A DNA stretch of 64,000 bases, taken from NCBI GenBank assembly GCA_030684935.1, contig JAUXXH010000001.1, positions 151,279 to 215,278 of the forward strand, read 5' to 3'. Origin of the DNA: Pseudolabrys sp. (GTDB lineage: Bacteria > Pseudomonadota > Alphaproteobacteria > Rhizobiales > Xanthobacteraceae). Below the pieces are notes generated by a model. That model saw only the letters and a program-made list of their open reading frames with translations. It searched no databases and was not told the origin of the DNA. Both the position numbers and the translations under genes were made by a program. Positions 55,457 to 64,000 of this stretch are shown one piece after another. Within the stretch, counting starts at the first letter, position 1, and the number at the start of each line of letters is the position of its first letter.

Positions 55457-56353
55457 CCGCGTCGGGAAAAACCCCGGCGGCGGTGGCTGGAATTGCTGCT
55501 GGGCGCGTGGCTGCGGCGCCGGCCGGCGTTGCGGCGTCGGCGTGGGTGCGCGGGCGGCCGGCTTGGCATCGGCCGGCGCTTCCGCCACCGCCGGCGACTG
55601 GCCGCCTTTGCAGTCGGTCACCCATACATCGTAAATCGGATGCTCGACCGCATTCAGGCCCGGGCTGGCGGCAAACATCCAGCCGCTGAAGATGCGCTTG
55701 ATCTCGCCCTGCAGCGTCACCTCGTCGACTTCGATGAAGCCATCTGTATTCGGCGTCTCGGTCGGCGGCCGCGAATAGCAGACTCGCGGCGTCACCTGCA
55801 GCGCGCCGAACTGCACGGTCTCGTTGATGGCGACGTCGAATGAAATGATGCGGCCGGTAATCTTGTCGAGCCCGGAAAACACGGCGGTCGGATTGGCGAT
55901 GCGTTGCGGCGGCGGCGCCACCACGACCTCGTCGCCCGGCTGCGGCGCGGTATCGGCCGGTTGCGCCGTGCCGGGCGGCTGACGAATACCCGGTGCAATC
56001 TGGGCCGGGGCGCCCGGCGGCTGCGCCTGCTCCAGCGGCACAGCGGGCGCCTGGCGGACGCCGGGCGGGGGCGGCAGTTCCTGCGACTGGATCGCGCCGC
56101 CGCCCGGGCGGCTCGAGGGCGGCAGGCTCATCGGAGCCGGCAGCGGCCGCGCCGGCGGCTCATCGAACTGCGGGCGCGGCGCAGCGCGGCCGGGGAAATT
56201 GCCCGGCTGCTGGCCTTGCTGCTGACCCGGTACGTCGGCCGGCGGGCGCGGCGGCGAATCGCTGAAAATGCCGCCGAACTGGGCAAGCGCGGACGTCGCG
56301 GTCAGTGCGGCGCCACAGGCCAGAGTGCAGATCAGGAGCCGGGACTGGGCCAT
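55454..56353 (-). CDS. DUF2155 periplasmic protein (299 aa)
   Basis: Signal peptide (about 1-24; LLICTLACGAALTATSALA), then a long Pro/Gln/Gly-rich unstructured stretch (about 25-160). The DUF2155 domain follows (about 160-260): LDKITGRIISFDVAINETVQFGALQVTPRVCYSRP, a second cysteine in DVWVTDCKGGQS, and GWMFAASPGLNAVEHP. The tail is again proline-rich. In Rhizobiales it is conserved between aat and the NDUFA12 gene. Role unknown. The start at 56351-56353 begins the signal peptide; the RBS is weak. Confidence 0.92.
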   Translation of the reverse strand: MAQSRLLICTLACGAALTATSALAQFGGIFSDSPPRPPADVPGQQQGQQPGNFPGRAAPRPQFDEPPARPLPAPMSLPPSSRPGGGAIQSQELPPPPGVRQAPAVPLEQAQPPGAPAQIAPGIRQPPGTAQPADTAPQPGDEVVVAPPPQRIANPTAVFSGLDKITGRIISFDVAINETVQFGALQVTPRVCYSRPPTETPNTDGFIEVDEVTLQGEIKRIFSGWMFAASPGLNAVEHPIYDVWVTDCKGGQSPAVAEAPADAKPAARAPTPTPQRRPAPQPRAQQQFQPPPPGFFPTR

Positions 56354-56488
56354 GAGGTCAGGCAGTTTCCGCTGGTCATTTGCGGCGCAGATTCGCCGGC
56401 ATCCATTGCGGCGCCCGGTTAACACGGGGAATGCGGCGGCGGAAGGGCGAGACCACCGCAGCCGCTGCACCGCCCGGCTATTGGCCGG

Positions 56489-56893
56489 CTACGGCTTCCA
56501 CGCCTTGTAATCGCCCGTGGCCTTGGGCCGGCGGCCGGCCGACAGCGTCGAGCCGCTCGGGCGGTACGCACCCGGCGTGCCGGTCAGGTTCGGCCGGTGC
56601 GGCTTCTCCCAGGCATGGGCCTTGTAGGCCTCCTCGGTCGGCGGCGTATCGACGGTGTGGTGCAGCCAGCCGTGCCACGACGGCGGCACCATCGAGGCCT
56701 CCGCGTAGCCGTTGTAGATCACCCAGCGCCGCTCCATCAGCAGCGTGGGGTCGATCTTGCCGCCCCGCGTGCGGTAATAGCGGTTGCCGAACTCGTCCTC
56801 GCCGACGGACTCGCCATGGCGCCAGGTCCAGAACTGCGTGCCGAAAGTCTGGGAGTTCCACCAGGTGAACAGCTTGAGCAGGAAACTTTTCAT
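56489..56893 (-). CDS. NADH:ubiquinone oxidoreductase accessory subunit, NDUFA12 family (134 aa)
   Basis: Homologue of the 17.2-kDa complex I accessory subunit found in alphaproteobacteria and mitochondria. Seen: [55 protein letters not shown], the family core, followed by [18 protein letters not shown]. The start at 56891-56893 (MKSFLLKLF) was chosen; an in-frame ATG 15 codons earlier is possible. It lies upstream of the DUF2155 gene on the same strand and is divergent from the MscS gene. Confidence 0.93.
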   Translation of the reverse strand: MKSFLLKLFTWWNSQTFGTQFWTWRHGESVGEDEFGNRYYRTRGGKIDPTLLMERRWVIYNGYAEASMVPPSWHGWLHHTVDTPPTEEAYKAHAWEKPHRPNLTGTPGAYRPSGSTLSAGRRPKATGDYKAWKP

Positions 56894-57030
56894 CGCCGCC
56901 GCGCGTTGACTGCCAATGGAGAAGCGGCGTTCTGCCACCTCCCCGCGTCCAAGTCCAGCCGCCTAAGCTCAAGGGCAGCGCGAGTCGGGACGCCTCAAAC
57001 CCGCATTTCCAGCCGTCCGATTAAGGCCTT

Positions 57031-58185
57031 ATGGATTTTATCACCACCACGCTCAATGCTTTCAACACTCTCGTCGCATGGCTGCCCAAATGGGTGGTGG
57101 CCTTGTCCGTTCTCTTCCTCGCGGTGGCGATTGCCTATTCGCTGCATCGGGTGGTGCGGCGCTTGATCCGGCGGCTGCTGGCCGACCGCTATCCGTTCGG
57201 TTTTTCGATTTTCAACCAGATGCGCGGCGTGACACGGCTGGCGCTGATCGTGCTCGCGCTGGTCATCGCCGTGCCGCTGGCGCCGCTCGATCCCGGCACC
57301 GCCGAATGGATGGCGCGGCTGCTGCTGATGGCGATCATTGCCCTGATCGGCTGGATGGCGATCACCTCGCTCCGCATTGCCGCCGACGTCTATCTCCGGC
57401 GGTTCCAGCTCGACGCCGAAGACAACCTGCTGGCTCGCAAGCACTATACCCAGGTGCGGGTGCTCCTGCGCACCGCCGACGTGCTGGTGGTTATCATCAC
57501 CGTCGGCGCCGCGCTGATGAGCTTCGAATCGGTCCGGCAATACGGCGTCAGCCTGTTCGCCTCCGCCGGCGTCGCCGGCCTGGTCGCCGGTCTGGCGGCG
57601 CGGCCGGTGCTGAGCAACCTGTTCGCCGGCGTGCAGCTGGCCATGACCCAGCCGATCCGCATCGACGATTCCGTGGTGGTCGAAAACGAATGGGGCTGGA
57701 TCGAGGAGATCAACTCGACCTATGTCGTGATCAGGATCTGGGATCTGCGGCGGCTGATCGTGCCGCTGACCTATTTCATCGAAAAGCCGTTCCAGAACTG
57801 GACCCGCGAAAACGCCTCGATCCTGGGCACCGCGATGATCTATGTCGACTACAGCGCCCCGGTCGGCGTCCTGCGCGACAAGCTCACCGAGATCGTCAAG
57901 GCGTCAAAACTCTGGGACGGCCGCGCCGTCGGCCTCCAGGTCACCGACGTCAAGGAAAACGTCATCGAGCTGCGCTGCCTGATGAGCGCAGCCAATGCCG
58001 GCAATGCCTTCAACCTGCGCTGCGAAGTGCGCGAGCGGATGGTCGATTTCCTGCAGAAAGAATACCCGGACGCGCTGCCGCGCCGGCGTGCCGAAATGAC
58101 CATCGATGGACCAGGCGCTGCCGTCGAAGTCCAGACGCCCAAGCGCCGGCCGCGGAAAACCGCCAAGGCGAAGGCCGCCTCCTGA
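57031..58185 (+). CDS. MscS-family mechanosensitive ion channel (384 aa)
   Basis: Four membrane segments (about 17-40, 68-88, 95-115, 145-168), then the TM3-like pore-lining region FASAGVAGLVAGLAARPVLSNLFAGVQLAMTQPIRIDDSVVV, with the MscS beta-domain signature, and a cytosolic domain (YVDYSAPVGVLRDKLTEI). A lysine-rich tail ends the protein (RRPRKTAKAKAAS). Opens under membrane tension at osmotic downshift. Divergent from the NDUFA12 gene, it ends upstream of a strong terminator. Confidence 0.93.
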   Translation: MDFITTTLNAFNTLVAWLPKWVVALSVLFLAVAIAYSLHRVVRRLIRRLLADRYPFGFSIFNQMRGVTRLALIVLALVIAVPLAPLDPGTAEWMARLLLMAIIALIGWMAITSLRIAADVYLRRFQLDAEDNLLARKHYTQVRVLLRTADVLVVIITVGAALMSFESVRQYGVSLFASAGVAGLVAGLAARPVLSNLFAGVQLAMTQPIRIDDSVVVENEWGWIEEINSTYVVIRIWDLRRLIVPLTYFIEKPFQNWTRENASILGTAMIYVDYSAPVGVLRDKLTEIVKASKLWDGRAVGLQVTDVKENVIELRCLMSAANAGNAFNLRCEVRERMVDFLQKEYPDALPRRRAEMTIDGPGAAVEVQTPKRRPRKTAKAKAAS

Positions 58186-58311
58186 TCCGGGGCTGCTTGT
58201 TGCGCTTGCCTATATTCTATGGCTATCCTGCCCACGAATTGATCAACCGCCGTCAACTCGGGCAATCGAGTCGCCAGCGTGAAATAATTCGCCAATGACA
58301 GTGCCGGTGTG

Positions 58312-58339
58312 AAAGGCGGACCCGCAAGGTCCGCCTTTT
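58312..58339. terminator. Bidirectional Rho-independent terminator
   Basis: AAAGGCGGACC (58312-58322), loop CGCAA, GGTCCGCCTTT (58328-58338), then T: a perfect 11-bp stem between the convergent mscS-type and hpf-type genes. Confidence 0.9.
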
Positions 58340-58358
58340 GCGTTCCGGCGGCTCGCCG

Positions 58359-58691
58359 CTAGCGATCGCGGTGACCGCTCAGGCTGCTTTCGCGGCCGAG
58401 CGTGCTTTCGACCATCCGCTTCAGCTTCGCGGCGGCGCCGGCGACGGCCTGCTCCGGATTGGCGCCATGGTGGGTCACGGCCGCCGGCGGGCGCCCTTCC
58501 AGCCGGGCTTCCATCACGCAGCGCGTATCGTCGGCGCCGCCTTTGTCGCCGTTCTCATCGCCGACATGGACCTCGACCCGGCTGATGCGTTTGCTGAACC
58601 GCTCCAGCGCAGCCTGCACCACGTCCTTGGCGTGGGCGACGAATTTCTCGTCGCCGTCAACGGTGCTGGCGGTTCTGATTTCGATCAGCAT
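58359..58691 (-). CDS. Short HPF/RaiA-family ribosome-associated protein (110 aa)
   Basis: Single-domain hibernation-factor-like protein. Seen: AALERFSKRISRVEVHVGDENGDKGG, then DTRCVMEARLEGRPPAAVTHHG and AVAGAAAKLKRMVESTLGR. It lacks the C-terminal dimerisation domain of long HPF (about 190 aa), the usual alphaproteobacterial form, so it may be an auxiliary or a non-dimerising paralogue. GGAGGG sits just before the ATG at 58689-58691. It is convergent with the mscS-type gene and divergent from the nrdJ region. Confidence 0.88.
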   Translation of the reverse strand: MLIEIRTASTVDGDEKFVAHAKDVVQAALERFSKRISRVEVHVGDENGDKGGADDTRCVMEARLEGRPPAAVTHHGANPEQAVAGAAAKLKRMVESTLGRESSLSGHRDR

Positions 58692-59417
58692 GAGCCCTCC
58701 GGGTGATATTCGGTTCCGCGGCCCGCATGGCCGACGCCGTCCCCATCACATGGTGACGAAACGGAGGATTCACAGCGGTGGGTTTCGTTGTCACCTACCG
58801 GCAGCCCCGCCGGGGTCCGCCTAACGCCCTGAATCAACATTGAGAATCAGAGACCTTGGCACCGCGTTCCAGCCGGTTTTTCCAATCTTATCCCCGCTCC
58901 GCACCGCCGCATCATTTGCCTGTGGGCAGCGCTCAAAGCCGGTTTTGCGGTCATTTATCCGTCACGTGCGCCCGCCCGCCGGGGCCCTGAGAATATCGCT
59001 TCCGGATGCGGCCGGATGGCTCAATACTGCCTCCGGCTTCAGCCACTGTTGTCCCCACAGTTCACCGGCCGAACACAATAGGTAGTTTATTAACCGGCCC
59101 GACCTACTATTGCTTGACGGCTTGGGTGAGTCCAAATAGCTTCTGACGGGTTCGGCGGTGTGAGTTTCAGTCGCGGTCCGAACGCTCAAAAAAGACGCTC
59201 TGTCGTCTCTCAGCCCACGCCAAAGATGGCGTTTGGGGACGGGATTTTCTGTGTCCGGGGTCAAAATCCCGGGAGGTACCGCTGCCAGCCAGCGTACCGG
59301 ACATACGTAACAGTGGCGTGTCGCGCGGCGTAGCGAGCAAAAACAGGCGGACAAGACAGGGTCCGTCGGGGAATAATCGGGCGGTCTGCCGCCCGGCCAT
59401 TTAAGGACGAGAGACAC
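58692..59417 (+). promoter_or_regulatory. 726-bp region upstream of nrdJ: candidate promoter and hairpin-rich leader
   Basis: No gene is seen. A possible promoter is TTGACG (59114-59119), 17-bp spacer, TAGCTT (59137-59142). A weak NrdR-box-like ACACAATAGGTAGTTT lies at 59073-59088. The leader then contains four hairpins in a row: AGACG/CGTCT (59193-59208), ACGCC/GGCGT (59217-59232), CGGGATTTT/AAAATCCCG (59240-59271, 9 bp perfect) and GGTACCGCTG/CAGCGTACC (59275-59298, one bulge). A known riboswitch could not be matched; the tandem structures suggest a regulated leader RNA. The hpf-type gene on the other side must have its promoter in the first part of this interval. Confidence 0.45.
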
Positions 59418-62400
59418 ATGCGGATTGAACGGCGCTACACCAAGGACGGCCAGTCGGCCTACGCGGGCATTGAATTCCGTTACACCACCAGCGAAATCCG
59501 CAACCCGGATGGCTCGGTGGTGTTCAAGCTCGACAATGTCGAGGTGCCGGAATTCTGGTCCCAGGTCGCCTCCGACGTGCTGGCGCAGAAATATTTCCGC
59601 AAGGCCGGCGTCCCCGCCCGGCTCAAGAAGGTCGAAGAAAACACCGTCCCCTCGTTCCTGTGGCGCTCGGTCGCCGACGAGGAGGCGCTCAGCCAGTTGC
59701 CGGAGAAAGAGCGAATCATCGGCGAGCAGTCGTCCAAGCAGGTGTTCGACCGGCTGGCCGGCACCTGGACCTACTGGGGCTGGAAGGGCGGCTACTTCGA
59801 CAGCGAACAGGACGCGCAGGCCTTCTTCGACGAACTCCGCTACATGCTGGCCGCGCAGATGTGCGCGCCGAACTCGCCGCAGTGGTTCAACACCGGCCTG
59901 CACTGGGCCTACGGCATCGACGGCCCGAGCCAGGGCCACTTCTACGTCGACCCCTTCACCGGCGTGCTGACGCAGTCCGCCTCGTCCTACGAGCATCCGC
60001 AGCCGCATGCCTGCTTCATCCAGGGCGTCAATGACGACCTGGTCAACGAAGGCGGCATCATGGACCTCTGGGTGCGCGAGGCGCGCCTGTTCAAATACGG
60101 CTCCGGCACCGGCTCCAATTTCTCGGCGCTGCGCGGCGAAGGCGAAAAGCTGTCGGGCGGCGGCAAGTCCTCCGGCCTGATGAGCTTCCTCAAGATCGGC
60201 GACCGCGCCGCCGGCGCCATCAAGTCGGGCGGCACCACGCGCCGCGCCGCCAAGATGGTCGTCGTCGACGTCGATCACCCCGACATCGAGCAGTACATCG
60301 ACTGGAAGGTGATGGAGGAGCAGAAGGTCGCTGCCCTGGTGACCGGCTCCAAGATCAACCAGAAGCACCTCAAGGCCATCATGAAGGCCTGCGTCAACTG
60401 CGAGGGCTCGGGCGACGACTGCTTCAGCCCTGAGAAGAACCCGGCGCTGAAGCGCGAGATCAAGCTCGCCCGCCGCTCAATGGTGCCGGACAACGTCATC
60501 AAGCGCGTCATCCAGTTCGCCAAGCAGGGCTACACCGACATCAACTTCCCGACCTACGACACCGACTGGGATTCGGAAGCCTATCTGACCGTCGCGGGGC
60601 AGAACTCCAACAATTCGGTGCGCATCACCGACGGCTTCCTGAAGTCGGTCGCCGATGACGGCACCTGGGATCTAACCTACCGCAAGAACGGCAAGGTGGC
60701 GAAGACGCTGCAGGCCCGCGAATTGTGGGAAAAGATCGGCTACGCCGCCTGGGCCTCGGCCGATCCCGGCCTGCAATACCACACCACCATCAACGACTGG
60801 CACACCTGCCCGGCGTCCGGCGAAATCCGCGCCAGCAATCCGTGCTCGGAATACATGTTCCTCGACGACACCGCCTGTAACCTGGCGTCGCTGAACCTCT
60901 TGACCTTCCGCGACAAGGCGACCGGCCAGTTCGACGCGCACAGCTACGAGCACGGCGTCCGCCTGTGGACCGTGGTGCTGGAAATCTCGGTGATGATGGC
61001 GCAGTTCCCGTCGCGCCAGATTGCCGAACTGTCCTACGAATACCGCACGCTCGGCCTCGGCTATGCCAATATCGGCGGCCTGCTGATGACCTCCGGCATT
61101 CCCTATGACTCGGCCGAAGGCCGCGCCATTGCCGGCGCGCTGACCGCCATCATGACCGGCGTGTCCTATGCGACCTCGGCGGAAATGGCCGCCAAGCTCG
61201 GCCCCTTCCCCGGTTTTGCCAAGAACCGCGACGCCATGCTGCGCGTGATGCGCAACCACCGCCGCGCCGCCTATGGCGAAGCCAATGGCTACGAGCAACT
61301 GGCGATCGCGCCGGTGCCGCTCGACCACACCTCGATCGTCGAGGGCGCGTCGCGCATGAACGCGCTGAAGGGCTATTTCGAACTGTCGAAGCACGCCAAG
61401 CAGGCCTGGGACCTGGCGCTCGAACTGGGCGAGAAGCACGGCTACCGCAACGCGCAGGCCACCGTGATCGCGCCGACCGGCACCATCGGCCTGGTGATGG
61501 ACTGCGACACCACCGGCATCGAGCCGGACTTCGCGCTGGTGAAGTTCAAGAAGCTGGCCGGCGGCGGCTACTGGAAGATCATCAACCGCGCCGTGCCGGA
61601 GGCGCTGCGCACGCTCGGCTATTCGGAGGCCGACATCGCCGAGATCGAGGCCTATGCCGTCGGTCACGGCGGGCTGGCGCAGGCCCCGGGCATTAATCAC
61701 ACGACCCTCAAGGCCAAGGGCTTCACCGACGAGGCCATCGCCAAGGTCGAGAAGGCGCTGCCGACCGCCTTCGACATCAAGTTCGCCTTCAACAAGTGGA
61801 CGCTGGGCGAGGCCTTCTGCCGCGATACGCTCGGCATTTCGCCCGAGGACATGGCGGCGCCCTCCTTCGACCTGCTGGCCGCCATCGGCTTCACCAGGCG
61901 CGAGATCGAGGCCGCCAACATCCACGTCTGCGGCGCCATGACGGTGGAAGGCGCGCCGCATCTCAAGGCCGAGCACTATGCCGTGTTCGACTGCGCCAAT
62001 CCGTGCGGCCGCACCGGCAAGCGCTATCTCTCGGTCGAGTCCCACATCCGCATGATGGCGGCGGCGCAGCCCTTCATCTCCGGCGCCATCTCCAAGACCA
62101 TCAACATGCCGAACGAGGCCACCGTCGAGGACTGCAAGCAGGCGTACCTGCTGTCCTGGCAGCTGGCGCTGAAGGCCAATGCGCTCTACCGCGACGGCTC
62201 CAAGCTGTCGCAGCCGCTGAACTCGCAGCTCATTGCGGATGAGGACGACGAGGTCGACCAGGTCGAGGCCTTCCTCGACAAGCCGAACGCCTCGCGCGTC
62301 GCGGCGATGTCGGAAAAGGTCGTCGAGAAGATCGTCGAGCGCATCACCGTGCTGCGCGAGCGCGAGAAGCTCCCCTCCCGCCGCAAGGGCTATACCCAGA

Positions 62401-63188
62401 AGGCGGTGGTCGGCGGCCACAAGATCTATCTGCGCACCGGCGAATATGACGACGGCCGCATCGGCGAGATCTTCGTCGACATGCACAAGGAAGGCGCGGC
62501 GCTGCGCTCGCTCCTCAACAACTTCGCCATCGCCATCTCGCTCGGCCTGCAATACGGCGTGCCGCTCGAAGAATATGTCGACGCCTTCACCTTCACCCGC
62601 TTCGAGCCGTCGGGCCCGGTGCAGGGCAACGACTCGATCAAGTTCGCCACCTCGATCCTCGATTACGTGTTCCGCGAACTGGCGGTGAGCTACCTGGAGC
62701 GTTTCGACCTCGCCCATGTCGACCCGAACGAAGTCGGCGGCTACGACGCGCTCGGCAAGGGCGTGGAAGAAGGCAAGGCGGCGCCGAACTTCGTCTCCAA
62801 GGGCCTGACGCGCTCGCGCGCCGACAAGCTGTCGGTGGTGGGTTCTTCACCCTCCCCTGGAGGGGGAGGGTCGGCGAACGAAACGAGCCGGGGTGGGGTG
62901 AGCAACGTCACGGCCTTCGCCGGCTCGAGCGGCCACCGCAACGAAGTGGCCGGTGCGACTGCGCTGAAGGTCGACGAGGTCAAGCTGTCGCCGGCGCAGC
63001 AGCTCGAGACGCGTTCGCAGCCCGCCGCGCAGCCGACCGCCAAGCAGGTCGCGACCGAGCGTCGCCTGGAGGCGAAAGCCAAGGGCTACGAAGGCGACGC
63101 CTGCGGCGAGTGCCAGAACTATACTTTGGTCAGGAACGGCACCTGCATGAAGTGCGACAGCTGCGGGGCGACCAGCGGGTGTTCGTGA
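59418..63188 (+). CDS. nrdJ: Class II (adenosylcobalamin-dependent) ribonucleotide reductase NrdJ (1256 aa)
   Basis: Makes deoxyribonucleotides independently of oxygen, using vitamin B12. Seen: [19 protein letters not shown] and [27 protein letters not shown] of class II enzymes, the active-site [20 protein letters not shown] (Asn, Cys, Glu), [29 protein letters not shown], and the C-terminal zinc-binding TSCPD-like CGECQN...[14 protein letters not shown]. No separate NrdA/NrdB is in the window. Residues about 1140-1165 ([19 protein letters not shown]) come from an inserted palindromic repeat. ATG 59418 follows AAGGACGAGAG. The next gene is of foreign, low-GC type. Confidence 0.96.
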   Translation: MRIERRYTKDGQSAYAGIEFRYTTSEIRNPDGSVVFKLDNVEVPEFWSQVASDVLAQKYFRKAGVPARLKKVEENTVPSFLWRSVADEEALSQLPEKERIIGEQSSKQVFDRLAGTWTYWGWKGGYFDSEQDAQAFFDELRYMLAAQMCAPNSPQWFNTGLHWAYGIDGPSQGHFYVDPFTGVLTQSASSYEHPQPHACFIQGVNDDLVNEGGIMDLWVREARLFKYGSGTGSNFSALRGEGEKLSGGGKSSGLMSFLKIGDRAAGAIKSGGTTRRAAKMVVVDVDHPDIEQYIDWKVMEEQKVAALVTGSKINQKHLKAIMKACVNCEGSGDDCFSPEKNPALKREIKLARRSMVPDNVIKRVIQFAKQGYTDINFPTYDTDWDSEAYLTVAGQNSNNSVRITDGFLKSVADDGTWDLTYRKNGKVAKTLQARELWEKIGYAAWASADPGLQYHTTINDWHTCPASGEIRASNPCSEYMFLDDTACNLASLNLLTFRDKATGQFDAHSYEHGVRLWTVVLEISVMMAQFPSRQIAELSYEYRTLGLGYANIGGLLMTSGIPYDSAEGRAIAGALTAIMTGVSYATSAEMAAKLGPFPGFAKNRDAMLRVMRNHRRAAYGEANGYEQLAIAPVPLDHTSIVEGASRMNALKGYFELSKHAKQAWDLALELGEKHGYRNAQATVIAPTGTIGLVMDCDTTGIEPDFALVKFKKLAGGGYWKIINRAVPEALRTLGYSEADIAEIEAYAVGHGGLAQAPGINHTTLKAKGFTDEAIAKVEKALPTAFDIKFAFNKWTLGEAFCRDTLGISPEDMAAPSFDLLAAIGFTRREIEAANIHVCGAMTVEGAPHLKAEHYAVFDCANPCGRTGKRYLSVESHIRMMAAAQPFISGAISKTINMPNEATVEDCKQAYLLSWQLALKANALYRDGSKLSQPLNSQLIADEDDEVDQVEAFLDKPNASRVAAMSEKVVEKIVERITVLREREKLPSRRKGYTQKAVVGGHKIYLRTGEYDDGRIGEIFVDMHKEGAALRSLLNNFAIAISLGLQYGVPLEEYVDAFTFTRFEPSGPVQGNDSIKFATSILDYVFRELAVSYLERFDLAHVDPNEVGGYDALGKGVEEGKAAPNFVSKGLTRSRADKLSVVGSSPSPGGGGSANETSRGGVSNVTAFAGSSGHRNEVAGATALKVDEVKLSPAQQLETRSQPAAQPTAKQVATERRLEAKAKGYEGDACGECQNYTLVRNGTCMKCDSCGATSGCS
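62847..62901. repeat. Palindromic repeat inserted in frame in the nrdJ linker
   Basis: ACCCTCCCC (62849-62857) and GGGGAGGGT (62863-62871) form a perfect 9-bp stem, and an outer TTCACCC/GGGTGAG pair closes around it, with GGGTGGGG near the end. Such GC-rich palindromes are typical intergenic repeats of Bradyrhizobium-like genomes. Here it is translated as a Gly/Ser/Pro-rich run between the nrdJ catalytic core and the zinc tail, without disrupting the frame. Confidence 0.75.
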
Positions 63189-63198
63189 CTTAATTCAT

Positions 63199-63232
63199 AG
63201 TAAAGGGCGGCGCATTTACGCGTCGTCCTTTA
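63199..63232 (+). terminator. Hairpin after nrdJ, probable terminator
   Basis: GTAAAGGGCGGCG (63199-63211) pairs with CGTCGTCCTTTAC (63220-63232), 13 bp with two G-U pairs, loop CATTTACG. No U-run follows, so termination would be Rho-assisted or weak. It also marks the sharp drop in G+C at the end of nrdJ. Confidence 0.5.
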
Positions 63233-63286
63233 CCTAGGAGAACATATACAGCACATAGATGATCTCACAAGTTGAAAGCCCATTTT

Positions 63287-63898
63287 ATGTTCGGTCGCTT
63301 TCCCCAATCAGAACTAAAAATAGTTGCACCGGATGGTTTCATTCGAAGTGTCGAAAAAGGAACCATCGACAGCAAGCTCGCCATTATTCCAAACCAGAAC
63401 GCAATAATCTTCGCGGGTGATGAAATTCGGCGAACACTACCAAACGGCATTGAGGAGACATTTGAGGTAATCGATCCGGTTTTTTACGACGGTCGGCGCG
63501 CAATTCCTGCGCACTTTCAGGTGAAGATCAGCCGCAAAGGATCTTTTCCTGCTGGAACTGGTGGAAATTTCACATTCAATGTTAGCGGCGTGAATGCCCG
63601 AGTAAACATTGGGTCTCACGATAGTTCGCAAAATATTGTCGGCGACAAATCCATCTTCACCGATCTAAAAAATGCCGTGCAAACAGGCCTTGCCGAATCC
63701 GAGGAACGCTCGCGCCTAGTTCTGCTTATCGAGAAAATGGAAGCTAAAGTTGGCGACCGCCCAGGCTTCATATCAGCATACCAAGATTTTATCTCTGCGG
63801 CCGCCAACCATATGACGGTAGTAGCGCCGTTCTTGCCCGCTGTGGCAAAACTTCTTGGGTGGCCTGCACCCGGTTTCGTTGACACCCGCCTAAGCTAA
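63287..63898 (+). CDS. Uncharacterised low-GC gene, C-terminus apparently replaced by IS3-element sequence
   Basis: Not recognised. The first two thirds look like small beta-rich sequence: FGRFPQSELKIVAPDGFIRSVEKG, a repeated IIFAGDEIRRT, then an Asn/Ser/Gly motif FNVSGVNARVNIGSHDSSQN, which occurs in many phage-linked and defence-linked proteins. The end is hydrophobic (HMTVVAPFLPAVAKLLG), possibly a membrane-active segment. The final residues WPAPGFVDTRLS are read from the terminal repeat of an IS3-type element beginning near 63860, so the natural gene is probably longer or disrupted. ATG 63287 was chosen; an in-frame TTG at 63272 is possible. Base composition is far below that of nrdJ. Confidence 0.65.
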   Translation: MFGRFPQSELKIVAPDGFIRSVEKGTIDSKLAIIPNQNAIIFAGDEIRRTLPNGIEETFEVIDPVFYDGRRAIPAHFQVKISRKGSFPAGTGGNFTFNVSGVNARVNIGSHDSSQNIVGDKSIFTDLKNAVQTGLAESEERSRLVLLIEKMEAKVGDRPGFISAYQDFISAAANHMTVVAPFLPAVAKLLGWPAPGFVDTRLS

Positions 63899-64000
63899 TC
63901 CAGCCTGCCTCTCGAACTCCATAGGGCTCATATAGCCGATCGTCGAGTGTCGCCGTTTGGGATTGTAGAAGCGTTCGATGTAGTCGAACACGTCCGCCTT
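63860..64000 (-). mobile_element. IS3-family element, right end only
   Basis: A terminal-repeat-like stretch starts near 63860 (TGGCCTGCACCCGG, then TTTCGTTGACAC), next to the end of the transposase reading frame; the rest lies beyond 64000. It reads as the transposase-3' end. The insertion seems to fall inside the preceding low-GC gene. The boundary is inferred by eye. Confidence 0.6.
63890..64000 (-). CDS. IS3-family transposase OrfB, C-terminal 36 residues (cut by the window edge)
   Basis: The frame is open from base 64000 to the TAG at 63890-63892: KADVFDYIERFYNPKRRHST then IGYMSPMEFERQAGLA. The FYNPKRRHSTIGYMSP motif is the hallmark C-terminal rve/DDE integrase segment of IS3-family OrfB. 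The DDE catalytic residues and OrfA lie beyond the window. It overlaps the end of the preceding gene by 9 bases, convergently. Confidence 0.9.
   Translation of the reverse strand, partial: KADVFDYIERFYNPKRRHSTIGYMSPMEFERQAGLA

Noticed and set aside
59160..59417. Cobalamin riboswitch upstream of nrdJ
   Set aside because: Only a partial B12-box (AGCCAGCGTACCGG) is seen; the GGGAA, GGTGNAAATCC and CCGCCACTGT elements are not in the right order, so I report only a structured leader.
1..64000. CRISPR arrays, rRNA and tRNA genes
   Set aside because: No regularly spaced direct repeats and no tRNA cloverleaf or rRNA signature sequences were found on reading the intergenic regions.

Overview
The window is a high-GC chromosomal segment of an alphaproteobacterium, most likely order Hyphomicrobiales (Rhizobiales), in the Bradyrhizobium/Xanthobacteraceae range. 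The evidence is gene content and order: desulfurase-sufB, anmK/tyrS, rne-amiC-mrcA-prfB, aroQ-accB-accC then aat-DUF2155-NDUFA12, a class II (B12) ribonucleotide reductase, an intracellular PHB depolymerase, and Irr-, FixK- and EcfG-type DNA sites. No rRNA, tRNA or CRISPR array is visible.

Layout. 1-2872: start of the Suf iron-sulfur operon (sufB cut by the window edge, cysteine desulfurase) and a divergent alpha/beta hydrolase, with an Irr-box-like palindrome between them. 2873-4948: an AT-rich island with one large gene of nuclease-like (PD-(D/E)XK) character. 4949-9285: a TRAP transporter (dctP, dctQ, dctM) reading into anmK, the anhydromuramic acid kinase. 9607-18782: tyrS, a giant AsmA-like protein, a peroxiredoxin, an M23 peptidase and an orphan carbamoyltransferase. 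18787-28404: prfB with its programmed +1 frameshift, a DUF892 ferritin-like gene, PBP1a, the amidase AmiC and RNase E. 28460-35888: an aldolase/dehydrogenase fusion, a PsiF-like protein, a GAF-PAS-GGDEF-EAL protein, an S1C protease and an unrecognised membrane protein with a duplicated domain. 35911-37233: a probable stress module (membrane protein behind an EcfG-type promoter, flanked by two peptides of under 30 residues). 37290-44278: GNAT, DUF411, PHB depolymerase, GST, PEP synthase (FixK box upstream) and an aminotransferase. 44436-48605: M48 chaperone-protease, DsbA-like protein, HigBA toxin-antitoxin and a YbdK-type ligase. 48705-56893: aroQ-accB-accC and aat-DUF2155-NDUFA12, separated by a four-gene two-component cluster. 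57031-63188: MscS channel, short HPF and nrdJ. 63189-64000: a second AT-rich patch with a gene apparently truncated by an IS3-family element that runs off the window.

Functional themes. Cell-wall metabolism recurs (PBP1a, AmiC, M23 peptidase, AnmK with a TRAP importer), as does envelope quality control (AsmA-like, M48, DsbA-like, S1C protease). Oxygen, iron and stress control is suggested by the Irr, FixK and EcfG sites. Foreign DNA is limited to the two AT-rich patches, and both hold uncharacterised genes. The best candidates for new biology are the solitary nuclease-like gene, the TRAP-AnmK operon, the miniprotein stress module, the duplicated-domain membrane protein and the IS-interrupted gene at the right edge. 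Palindromic repeats (two copies of one family, and a different one inside nrdJ) and a hairpin-rich nrdJ leader are the main non-coding signals.
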